Source of the DNA: an uncultured Coriobacteriaceae bacterium
GTDB lineage: Bacteria; Actinomycetota; Coriobacteriia; Coriobacteriales; Atopobiaceae
Length of the DNA stretch: 6,955 bases
Direction of reading: 5' to 3'
NCBI GenBank assembly: GCA_947367165.1
Contig: CANBCO010000017.1
Location: forward strand, 1-6,955
The notes beneath the pieces were generated by a model, which saw only the letters and a list, made by a program, of their open reading frames with translations, was not told the DNA's origin and searched no databases. Below are positions 1-5,610 of the stretch, in pieces. A program made the translations under genes and the position numbers. Numbering within the stretch: position 1 is the stretch's first letter; each line of letters opens with the position of its first letter.

Positions 1-1620
1 AAGACAAAAGAAGGCGTGTATTCTCGGAGAGAGAAATTAAAGCGCCTTCGCCAAATTGTAAAAGTAGCAAAAAAATACCATCTTGTCTCTGGACTTACGC
101 CAGATCAGCTTGTGAATTTGCTGCAGGATTTGGGGCCTACGTTTGTAAAAGCGGGTCAGATTTTGTCTATGCGCTCCGAGATTTTGCCGCAGCAGTTTTG
201 CAAGGCTCTTGAGCACTTGCGAACCGACGCAGAGCCCATGAGCTTTGATGTAGTAAAGGCAGTGCTTGAAGAAGAATATGGCGTGTCACTTGACGAGGTC
301 TTTTCCTATCTTGACCCAGTGCCTTTGGGAAGTGCAAGCATAGCGCAGGTGCATAAAGGGCGGCTTGTGACTGGCGAACATGTTGCAGTAAAGGTGCAGC
401 GTCCTAAGGTTCGCGAGATTATGGGGCAAGATATTGCGCTTTTACGAAGCATCGCAAGGCACGTGGGGCCGTTTGTGGGGGCAGAGCGCGTGCTGGACTA
501 CGATTCTGTCATTAGCGAGCTTTGGGAAAGCTTTAAAGAAGAGACTGATTTTTTGGTAGAAGCGCAGAATATGCGTACATTTAGCGCGAACAACGCAAGT
601 ATTGCCTATGTAGCGGCGCCGCGCGTGTTTTCAAAATGGACTACGCAACACGTGCTGGTTATGGACTACATTAAAGGCACGTCTATCTCAAATCCGGGGG
701 CGCTTAAGCGCGAAGGCTACAGCATTAAAGAGATTGGCACAAAGCTTGTAGAAAATTACACAAAGCAGGTGCTTGACGATGGTTTTTTCCATGCAGATCC
801 GCACCCTGGAAATATCATTATTGCTGACAAAAAGATTGTGTGGATTGACTGGGGAATGGTGGGACATGTGAGTCCGCGCTATCAGCGAGCGCTCGCGGCA
901 ATTATGCAAGCCGTGGCAACTCAGGACACCCCGCGCCTAAAAACTACCCTGCTAGATATTGCTATTTCTGTGGGACCTAAAGACCAGATTGATCACGGAG
1001 CGCTCCTTTCAGAGCTGGACGGCATTATTGAAACGTATGGCAGTGTGGACTTAGCCGAGCTTGACTTAGGCGAGTTTCTCGGCGCGTTAATTGCGATGGC
1101 ACAGCGGTATGGTCTTCAGTTGCCAGGCGACCTTACCATGATTGCACGTGGCCTTATCACGCTTGAAGGCGTGCTTGACGAGTTTATTCCTGAAGTTTCG
1201 ATGGTGGAAATCATTAAGACCCATCTCGCCGAGAAAACCTACTCGGTCTCTAAGGTAGAGCGTGAACTGCGGCAGTTAGGGATTGATTCCAAAAAAGCGC
1301 TGAAAGGGAGTTTGCAGGGGCTTTCGCAGGCAGGCGTCATTGCCGACATGCTCACGCGCGGCCAGCTCAAGTTCAACATGGACTTTGTGGGCTCTGAAGA
1401 TCCTATCGAGGATTTGTCGCACATTGCCGATAGGCTTGCGCTGGCTATTATTGTTGCGGGGCTTTTAATTGGAAGTGCGATTTTGTACTTTGCGGGCTCG
1501 GAGTTTACCATTTTTGGCATACCACTTTTGGGGTTTGTGGGCTTTGTGTGCGCGTTTGGCCTTTCTGCCTATACGGCATATGACATTTTGCATCATAAGC
1601 GCCAGAGGAACAAGAAGTAG
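1..1620 (+). CDS. AarF/UbiB/ABC1-family atypical kinase-like protein (5' end cut by window)
   Basis: Membrane-bound member of the UbiB/ABC1 (ADCK) atypical kinase family. Family members support isoprenoid-quinone or lipid metabolism and have ATPase rather than proven protein-kinase activity. Counting from the GTG at 16 (534 residues), I see the family KxGQ motif (KAGQ, 45-48), the Ala/Ser-rich nucleotide loop (GSASIAQVH, 105-113), the lysine of VAVK (K126), an ExD-type helix (KEETDFLVEA, 174-183), the catalytic HADPHPGN (259-266) and the metal-binding IDWG (D278; IDFG is more usual). Two C-terminal helices (about 474-494 and 499-525) end in a basic tail, as in the family. The frame stays open to base 1. 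The GTG at 16 has no properly spaced ribosome binding site, so the true start probably lies upstream and the gene is partial. No pathway partner is visible next to it. The biochemical substrate cannot be told from sequence. Confidence 0.9.
   Translation, partial: KTKEGVYSRREKLKRLRQIVKVAKKYHLVSGLTPDQLVNLLQDLGPTFVKAGQILSMRSEILPQQFCKALEHLRTDAEPMSFDVVKAVLEEEYGVSLDEVFSYLDPVPLGSASIAQVHKGRLVTGEHVAVKVQRPKVREIMGQDIALLRSIARHVGPFVGAERVLDYDSVISELWESFKEETDFLVEAQNMRTFSANNASIAYVAAPRVFSKWTTQHVLVMDYIKGTSISNPGALKREGYSIKEIGTKLVENYTKQVLDDGFFHADPHPGNIIIADKKIVWIDWGMVGHVSPRYQRALAAIMQAVATQDTPRLKTTLLDIAISVGPKDQIDHGALLSELDGIIETYGSVDLAELDLGEFLGALIAMAQRYGLQLPGDLTMIARGLITLEGVLDEFIPEVSMVEIIKTHLAEKTYSVSKVERELRQLGIDSKKALKGSLQGLSQAGVIADMLTRGQLKFNMDFVGSEDPIEDLSHIADRLALAIIVAGLLIGSAILYFAGSEFTIFGIPLLGFVGFVCAFGLSAYTAYDILHHKRQRNKK
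1074..1083 (-). repeat. CCGAGAAAC word, copy inside the kinase gene
   Basis: Reads GCCGAGAAAC on the minus strand, an exact match to the 10-base form also found at 1792-1801, 5426-5435, 5965-5974 and 6558-6567. On the plus strand it encodes FLG, not the AEK encoded by the plus-oriented copies, so protein similarity does not explain it. Confidence 0.6.
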
Positions 1621-1661
1621 CTGGGTGCGGTTAGGGCGTTCTTAAGCTGGCCTGGTTTTGC

Positions 1662-1786
1662 TGTGCCCGATACAAAAATTGCAATTTTTTACCGAGAAGA
1701 AACAAGTGGAATGAGCTGGGGTTTCTCGGAGAAACGCGTAATCTAGCTGCATATATCTGCCTGTGCAAAAATTGCAATTTTTTACC
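1662..1786 (+). repeat. 125-bp dispersed repeat, copy 1
   Basis: Aligns without gaps to 5367-5491 with about 16 differences by eye (roughly 87% identity). In order it holds the palindrome AAAAATTGCAATTTTT (1674-1689), CCGAGAA (1692-1698), its inverted partner GGTTTCTCGG (1720-1729), the conserved AATCTAGCTGC (1740-1750) and a second palindrome (1767-1782). There is no transposase and no terminal repeat typical of an insertion sequence. It could be a small non-autonomous or REP-like element. Confidence 0.8.
1692..1729. repeat. Inverted repeat CCGAGAA / TTCTCGG in repeat copy 1
   Basis: The arms 1692-1698 and 1723-1729 pair perfectly over 7 bp around a loop of about 24 bases, and a G-U pair can extend the stem. 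The right arm extends to the 11-base word CCGAGAAACCC on the minus strand (1719-1729). The hairpin is not followed by a T run, so it is not an obvious terminator on the plus strand. Confidence 0.55.
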
Positions 1787-1792
1787 ATACCG

Positions 1793-1803
1793 CCGAGAAA
1801 CCC
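1793..1803 (+). repeat. CCGAGAAACCC word downstream of repeat copy 1
   Basis: Exact 11-base copy of the word also found at 1719-1729, 5424-5434 and 5727-5737 (all on the minus strand). The longer stretch 1792-1807 matches the copies in metN and metI at 15 of 16 positions. Confidence 0.6.
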
Positions 1804-1810
1804 GCCCGCG

Positions 1811-1839
1811 TTCACATTGTGTAAATGTGTGTTTATTGT
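1811..1839 (+). promoter_or_regulatory. Candidate promoter of the surface-protein gene, with overlapping dyad
   Basis: TTCACA (1811-1816, five of six matches to the -35 consensus) lies 17 bp before TATTGT (1834-1839, four of six, with the key TA and final T). The dyad CACATT-GTGTA-AATGTG (1813-1829) overlaps the -35 box and spacer, where a repressor site would sit. An alternative is TATAGT (1919-1924), which has a better -10 match but no good -35. It lies in a direct repeat of GGTTATAG (1916-1923 and 1927-1934) with an 11-bp period. Confidence 0.35.
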
Positions 1840-1937
1840 GTGCTTTTTGATCTCTTACAAACCTTACTTGTGGCGTTTGGTTTCAAACTGTTACTATATG
1901 GATTATGTTATTTACGGTTATAGTGGGGTTATAGGAC

Positions 1938-1944
1938 AAAGGAG
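1938..1944 (+). promoter_or_regulatory. Ribosome binding site fixing the start at ATG 1949
   Basis: AAAGGAG ends four bases before ATG 1949. It is the only good Shine-Dalgarno match near the surface-protein gene. It marks 1949 as the intended start although that start is out of frame with the main coding sequence in this copy. The GTG at 2077, the first conventional start in the long frame, has no such site. Confidence 0.75.
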
Positions 1945-1948
1945 CAAA

Positions 1949-4900
1949 ATGAAACAGCAAGATAACACTAACCATCTAATGTCGCCACACGGCGCAAAAC
2001 GGGTTCAAATCTCTCTCTCTCTCTGCTCGCAGTAGCAGTTTTAAGTATTAGTCTTTTTCTTATTCCAAATTCATTTGTGTACTCGCTCACAGGTCACGGC
2101 TTTTCTGCCGTTTCTGATCTTGATGGCTTAACCTGGGCAGACGACACGCATACTGAGGCGCTAGTTTGGAAAGCGGTCGATGCGCAATCACTCAAGGCCG
2201 AGCTTGATGCACATAAAGAAACGGTCGCCAAGGTAGATTTTCAAAATGGAAGTGGCCTAACGGGTGATGTAACAAATCTTTTTTCGACACTTTCAAATTT
2301 AAAAACAATTGATTTTAAAGGATCATTTTCACTTACTGGAATTACAAGTTTAGCTTCTATGTTTAGTGGCTGTTCGGCACTAGAGGGAGTGCTTAACCTC
2401 TCGTCTTTTAATACCTCTTCTGTTACAAATATGGCATCTATGTTTAATGGATGTTCAAACCTGTCTTCAATTGTGTTAACTTCTTTTAATACTGCTGCTG
2501 TTACCGACATGTCATATATGTTTCAAAATTGTCGATCTCTTACAGGGCTTGACTTAACAAACTTTGATACAGAAGCAGTTACAGATATGGGATATATGTT
2601 TTATGGATGTTCGGGCTTAACTGAACTAGACCTTTCTTCTTTTAACACAACCAAAGTGACGAGGTTGACTGACATCTTTGCACTTTGCTCTAGTTTGACC
2701 TCTTTGGATCTCTCTTCGTTTCGTACTGCTTCTGTTTGGACTATGATTGGAGCATTGTGGGGGTGCTCAAATCTGACGTATGTGAATATGCAGAACTTTG
2801 ACACGAGTGGGTTAAAAACCCAGGGTGGTGGAGCACGTACAGGAATGTATCAATTCTTTTACAAAGCTTCTAAATTAGACACTGTCATTATGGGTCCTAA
2901 TTGTAAAATTCCACTTATTAAAAACAACTTTGATTGTGCCTTTCCAAGTAAGGCGTCCGGTGGAAAACTAGGTTGGACAACCAAAGATAGCACTGGTGGG
3001 GATGTTGCTGTCACCAATGTACCTGAGTATCAAAATGCACATCTGGATACAGAACATACGTATACAGGTTCAAATGTCTTATGGAACAGTACGCATACCG
3101 AGGCTACTGTGTGTCAAATTACAGACGGGCAGATACTAAGGGCAGAGCTTGAGCCTTATGCATCCACCCTGCAAAAAGTAATCTTTACAGACGGGACTGG
3201 GCTCACGGGATCTTGTGAAAATCTTTTTGCCCTTCCTAGCCTTAAAGAGCTTAGTATCCAGGGCTCGTTCGTTTCCTCGGGTGTAACAAGTATGAAGGCA
3301 ATGTTTCAAGGCTGCAGTTTGCTTTCTTCTCTAAACCTTTCTGCTTTTGATACTACAAATGTGACAGATATGAGCGAAATGTTTGAGGATTGCGCGAGCT
3401 TAAACATACTTAATTTGAAAAACTTTAACACTGCAAATGTTACTAAGATGGGCGAGATGTTTGCAGGCTGCTCCTTCTTGTCTTCGCTAGACATTACGAG
3501 CTTTGATACGCAAAAAGTAGATGATATGAACCAAATGTTTGAAGACTGCGAGCAATTGTATCCAATCAATTTATCAAGCTTTAAAACGTCAAGTGTGATT
3601 AATATGAGCCAAATGTTTGAAGACTGTCATTATCTTGTTGCTCTTGACGTTTCTAAGTTTGATACTTCAAACGTTAGCAATATGAGCCAGATGTTTAACG
3701 GATGCTCTTCATTAAATGTACTTGATGTATCTAAGTTTGATATGAAAAAAGTAAACAGTACAAGCGGTATGTTTGAGGATTGTTCTGCACTTTCAGACCT
3801 TAAGCTTCCCAGTTTTCAAGGGGTAAAACTCACAAATACAAACCGGATGTTTAGAGACTGCCCTAATCTTGAATCCTTGGATTTGAGCTCTCTTGACACA
3901 AGTGACGTGACAACTATGGTTAATATGTTTAGCGGTTGCGACGATTTATCTTCTCTTACTTTGGGAAAGAACACCAAGTTACTTACTGGATCTGGTCTTC
4001 CGGGCATTAACAATTCCACAAATCCTTTCTGGATTGTAAATATGACCCAAGCGGTTTCTTATAACACGTCAGACCAAAGCTCAGTTGCTGCAATTAATGC
4101 CGTGTTAGGCGGTTTAGAGCAAGGGTTAACCTGTACTTTTACCAAGGCAACGATGCGTCTTACGTATGATGCAAACGGCGGCTATTATGAAAATAATCCG
4201 TCTATTACGCAGGAATACCTGTATGGAAATCCAGGAGATGTCATCGAACAAGCTGGAGGCTTTAACTACACCCCAGTGCCCCAAACTGCCTCTGGATTGG
4301 CATATTTGGGCTACGCTGCTTCTCAAGGTTCTAGCGTTGTAGCTACACCTATCGTCTTTCCTCAGATTGCCGCAAATACTACGTTTTATGCGATATGGAA
4401 AGACGCTCACTATGTCACTATTACATTACAAGCTGATGGGGGCACATTTGCCTCTACAGGAGCCGACACGCTTGTTATGGCAAATCAGTTGTCGGGCTCA
4501 CGTCTTTTGGATGTAGAGCGGCCAACTAAAGAAGGCTATCGCTTTAACACCTGGAAAGATGCAAGCGGACAGACTGTGAGCTTCCCCTATATCGTGCCCG
4601 ATGTTGATACGGTTTTGACTGCTACCTGGACAGCCAAGACCTACACGGTTAGCTTTGATTCTGCTGGTGGCTCATTCATCACACCTCAAAGGGTGTCCTA
4701 TGGCTCTCATGTCACTAGGCCTACCGATCCAATCCGTAGTGGCTATACGTTTGGTAGCTGGCAAAAAGATGGCAATGAGTGGAACTTTGCAAGCGATGTA
4801 GTGACTGGAGACATGACGCTTTCTGCTATATGGAATGCAATTCCTGCACCTCCTGCACCTGCTCATACCCCAGGCTGGATATGGGAAGATGGTGGCTGGA

Positions 4901-5307
4901 AGTATGAAAATGCTGACGGTTCATATGACACAAATGAATGGAAAGTTATAGACGGTTTTTGGTATTACTTTAAAGAAGACGGCGTCATTATGTCCAATTG
5001 CTGGGCTTGGGTAGGAGATGCCTGGTATGGATTCTGGGCTAACGGTGCTATGTGCACAGGCTGGGTCTGGGACTCAGGATACTCTGACTACTTCTACTGT
5101 GGAACCGATGGCCGTATGGTAAAAGGTGTCTGGGCCTTTGTTGATGGCGAATGGTATGGATTCTGGGGAGACGGCACTATGTGCAGAGGCTGGATCTGGG
5201 ATTCAGGCTGGAATGCATGGTTTTACTGCTATGCTAACGGCATCATGGCACGCAATACCGTCATTGGTGGCTATCAAGTAAACGCCAGCGGCATATGGAT
5301 GCGCTAG
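1949..5307 (+). CDS. BspA-like repeat surface protein, phase-variable start (OFF by one CT unit)
   Basis: Large secreted surface protein of the BspA/DUF285 type, likely an adhesin held at the cell wall. ATG 1949 opens a frame that stops at 2033-2035. The long frame is open from 1972 to 5307 but has no standard start before GTG 2077. Joining the two frames in the CT run gives a signal peptide: a basic n-region (HGAKRVQ), a core starting ISLSLLAVAVLSISLFLI, and cleavage near FVYS. Numbered from GTG 2077 (1076 residues): cap 1 (about 18-94); six 26-residue repeats of the MFxxCxxLxxLDLSxFxT type (about 85-245); cap 2 (334-400); nine more repeats with exact 26-residue spacing (Met 409 to 617); three Listeria-Bacteroides repeats (694-774, 780-851, 856-919); a proline linker (923-932); and a Trp/Tyr-rich wall-binding tail (933-1076). 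No LPXTG motif is present, so anchoring is probably non-covalent through the tail. The ligand is unknown. A fixed frameshift or sequencing error is the alternative to phase variation. Confidence 0.85.
2010..2024 (+). repeat. CT dinucleotide tract in the signal-peptide region
   Basis: T followed by seven CT units. It lies 61 bases after the start codon, where CTCTCT encodes Leu-Ser in any register and so fits a hydrophobic signal-peptide core. With seven units translation from ATG 1949 ends at TAG 2033-2035. With six units, or nine, the frame continues into the surface protein; with eight it enters the third frame. Such tracts change length by slipped-strand mispairing in known contingency loci. 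Confidence 0.75.
2329..2811 (+). repeat. First array of 26-residue (78-bp) BspA-type repeats
   Basis: Six units, recognised by cysteines at residues 99, 126, 152, 178, 204 and 230 (from GTG 2077). Spacing is 26 except for the first interval of 27. The last two units have lost the MF pair (IF, LW). The pattern matches the family called surface protein 26-residue repeat or DUF285, related to leucine-rich repeats. The DNA here is clearly more AT-rich than the flanking genes. Confidence 0.85.
3268..3981 (+). repeat. Second array of 26-residue (78-bp) BspA-type repeats
   Basis: Nine units with exact 26-residue spacing: Met residues 409, 435, 461, 487, 513, 539, 565, 591 and 617, each followed by Phe and, four residues after the Met, by Cys. 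Several units share near-identical DNA such as ATGAGCCAAATGTTTGA (around 3604) and ATGAGCCAGATGTTTAA (around 3682). This gives material for unequal recombination that would change the repeat number. Confidence 0.85.
4156..4833 (+). repeat. Three Listeria-Bacteroides (InlB B-type) repeats
   Basis: Each unit has the family pattern: a strand with DANGG, ADGG or SAGG, then a middle segment with GYxFxxW in units two and three, and an end xLxAxW or FYAIW. Units span residues about 694-774, 780-851 and 856-919 from GTG 2077. In surface proteins this fold acts mostly as a stalk that projects the ligand-binding part away from the cell. Confidence 0.8.
4873..5304 (+). repeat. C-terminal cell-wall-binding repeats
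   Basis: Trp/Tyr/Gly-rich repeats of the choline- or glucan-binding type (GWIWEDGGWKY, FWYYFKEDG, GYQVNASGIWM). A longer 43-residue (129-bp) duplication starts at 5023 and 5152, both with WYGFW, then MC, then GW(V/I)WDSG, then FYC. Each of the two units carries two cysteines 15 residues apart (993/1008 and 1036/1051 from GTG 2077). The repeats run to the stop codon, as expected for a non-covalent wall anchor. Confidence 0.75.
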
Positions 5308-5329
5308 AAAGCGTTTGCGAACGTTAAGG

Positions 5330-5367
5330 AAAAGCTAGGGTGCCCCAGAGGTGCCTTAGCTTTTTTT
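5330..5367 (+). terminator. Intrinsic terminator of the surface-protein gene
   Basis: The 5' arm 5330-5344 pairs with 5350-5364 over 15 pairs (three of them wobble) around the five-base loop CCAGA, and a run of seven T (5361-5367) closes it. It starts 22 bases after the stop codon, so the surface gene and metN are separate transcription units. Confidence 0.85.
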
Positions 5368-5491
5368 GTGTTCGATACAAAAATTGCAATTTTTCCCCGA
5401 GAAGAAACAAGTAGGCTGAGCTGGGGTTTCTCGGCGTGACGCGCAATCTAGCTGCGTATATGTGCCCATGCAAAAATTGCGATTTTTTACC
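5367..5491 (+). repeat. 125-bp dispersed repeat, copy 2
   Basis: Same length and orientation as copy 1 (1662-1786), about 87% identical by eye. Palindromes lie at 5379-5394 (perfect) and 5472-5487 (one change, GC to GCG-type mismatch at 5481). The inner hairpin arms are 5397-5403 and 5428-5434. Here the right palindrome is followed directly by ACCGAGAAGAAA (5489-5500), so CCGAGAAGAAA occurs at both ends (5397 and 5490). In copy 1 eight extra bases interrupt that right end. Confidence 0.8.
5397..5434. repeat. Inverted repeat CCGAGAA / TTCTCGG in repeat copy 2
   Basis: The 7-bp arms and the loop size match the hairpin of copy 1, although loop bases differ (for example GTAGGCTG for GTGGAATG). 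Keeping the arms while the loop changes suggests that the word or the pairing matters. The right arm belongs to the full word GCCGAGAAACCC on the minus strand. Confidence 0.55.
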
Positions 5492-5571
5492 GAGAAGAAA
5501 AAAAGCACCTTTTTTCCACTTCGTACACCACAGCATTTCCAGGTGCCTACTTCATTTCGCACGTCGCTTCT

Positions 5572-5601
5572 TTCCCAAGCGCAAGGCTAATCTGCTAGAA
5601 T
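5572..5601 (+). promoter_or_regulatory. metN promoter with extended -10 box, probably leaderless
   Basis: TGCTAGAAT (5593-5601) is an extended -10 element: TGN followed by TAGAAT, five of six matches to consensus. TTCCCA (5572-5577) is a weak -35 at 18 bp. The -10 box ends nine bases before ATG 5611, so the RNA would start at or within a few bases of the start codon. The lack of any Shine-Dalgarno sequence before 5611 fits a leaderless mRNA, which is common in Actinomycetota. Confidence 0.6.
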
Positions 5602-5610
5602 TATCAAGCT

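Larger units (their letters stand above)
1621..1948. other. Intergenic region between kinase gene and surface-protein gene
   Basis: This 328-bp gap holds the first 125-bp dispersed repeat (1662-1786), another CCGAGAAAC word (1792-1801), a candidate promoter (1811-1839), a second possible -10 box (TATAGT, 1919-1924) and the ribosome binding site of the surface gene (1938-1944). I see no clear GC-rich intrinsic terminator for the upstream kinase gene. The only hairpin candidates are those inside the repeat. An open frame crosses 1763-1948, but it starts within the repeat and resembles no protein. Confidence 0.7.
5308..5610. other. Intergenic region between surface-protein gene and metN
   Basis: This 303-bp gap carries the terminator of the surface gene, the second 125-bp repeat and the metN promoter. 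The minus-strand frames across it are translations of the repeat and resemble no protein. I saw no SAM riboswitch or T-box upstream of the methionine transporter genes: the conserved opening of the S-box and the T-box core sequence are missing. Confidence 0.65.

Noticed and set aside
1674..1690. The A/T palindrome plus T run as the intrinsic terminator of the kinase gene
   Set aside because: The stem is almost entirely A-T pairs with no room for a loop, so it would be very weak. The same palindrome also appears twice per repeat away from gene ends.
1763..2035. 90-residue open frame as a separate small gene
   Set aside because: It begins in the dispersed repeat without a ribosome binding site. 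Only its last 28 codons (from ATG 1949) are meaningful, as the broken start of the surface-protein gene.
2077..2079. GTG as the true start of the surface-protein gene
   Set aside because: It has no ribosome binding site and would remove the hydrophobic signal-peptide segment just upstream, leaving a large wall-binding protein with no route of export.
4840..5307. LPXTG sortase anchor at the C-terminus of the surface protein
   Set aside because: The protein ends in repeat sequence (SGIWMR) with no LPXTG, hydrophobic segment or basic tail.
5376..5500. CRISPR-like array (two 30-base direct units with a spacer of about 60 bases)
   Set aside because: There are only two units, the spacer is itself conserved in the other repeat copy, and no cas genes are present.
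5324..5562. Minus-strand frames of 68-70 residues
   Set aside because: They are translations of the 125-bp repeat and the terminator. They have no start signals and resemble no protein family.
5368..5610. SAM (S-box) riboswitch or T-box upstream of the methionine transporter genes
   Set aside because: No conserved S-box opening or T-box core was found, and the promoter sits directly against the metN start, leaving no leader RNA.
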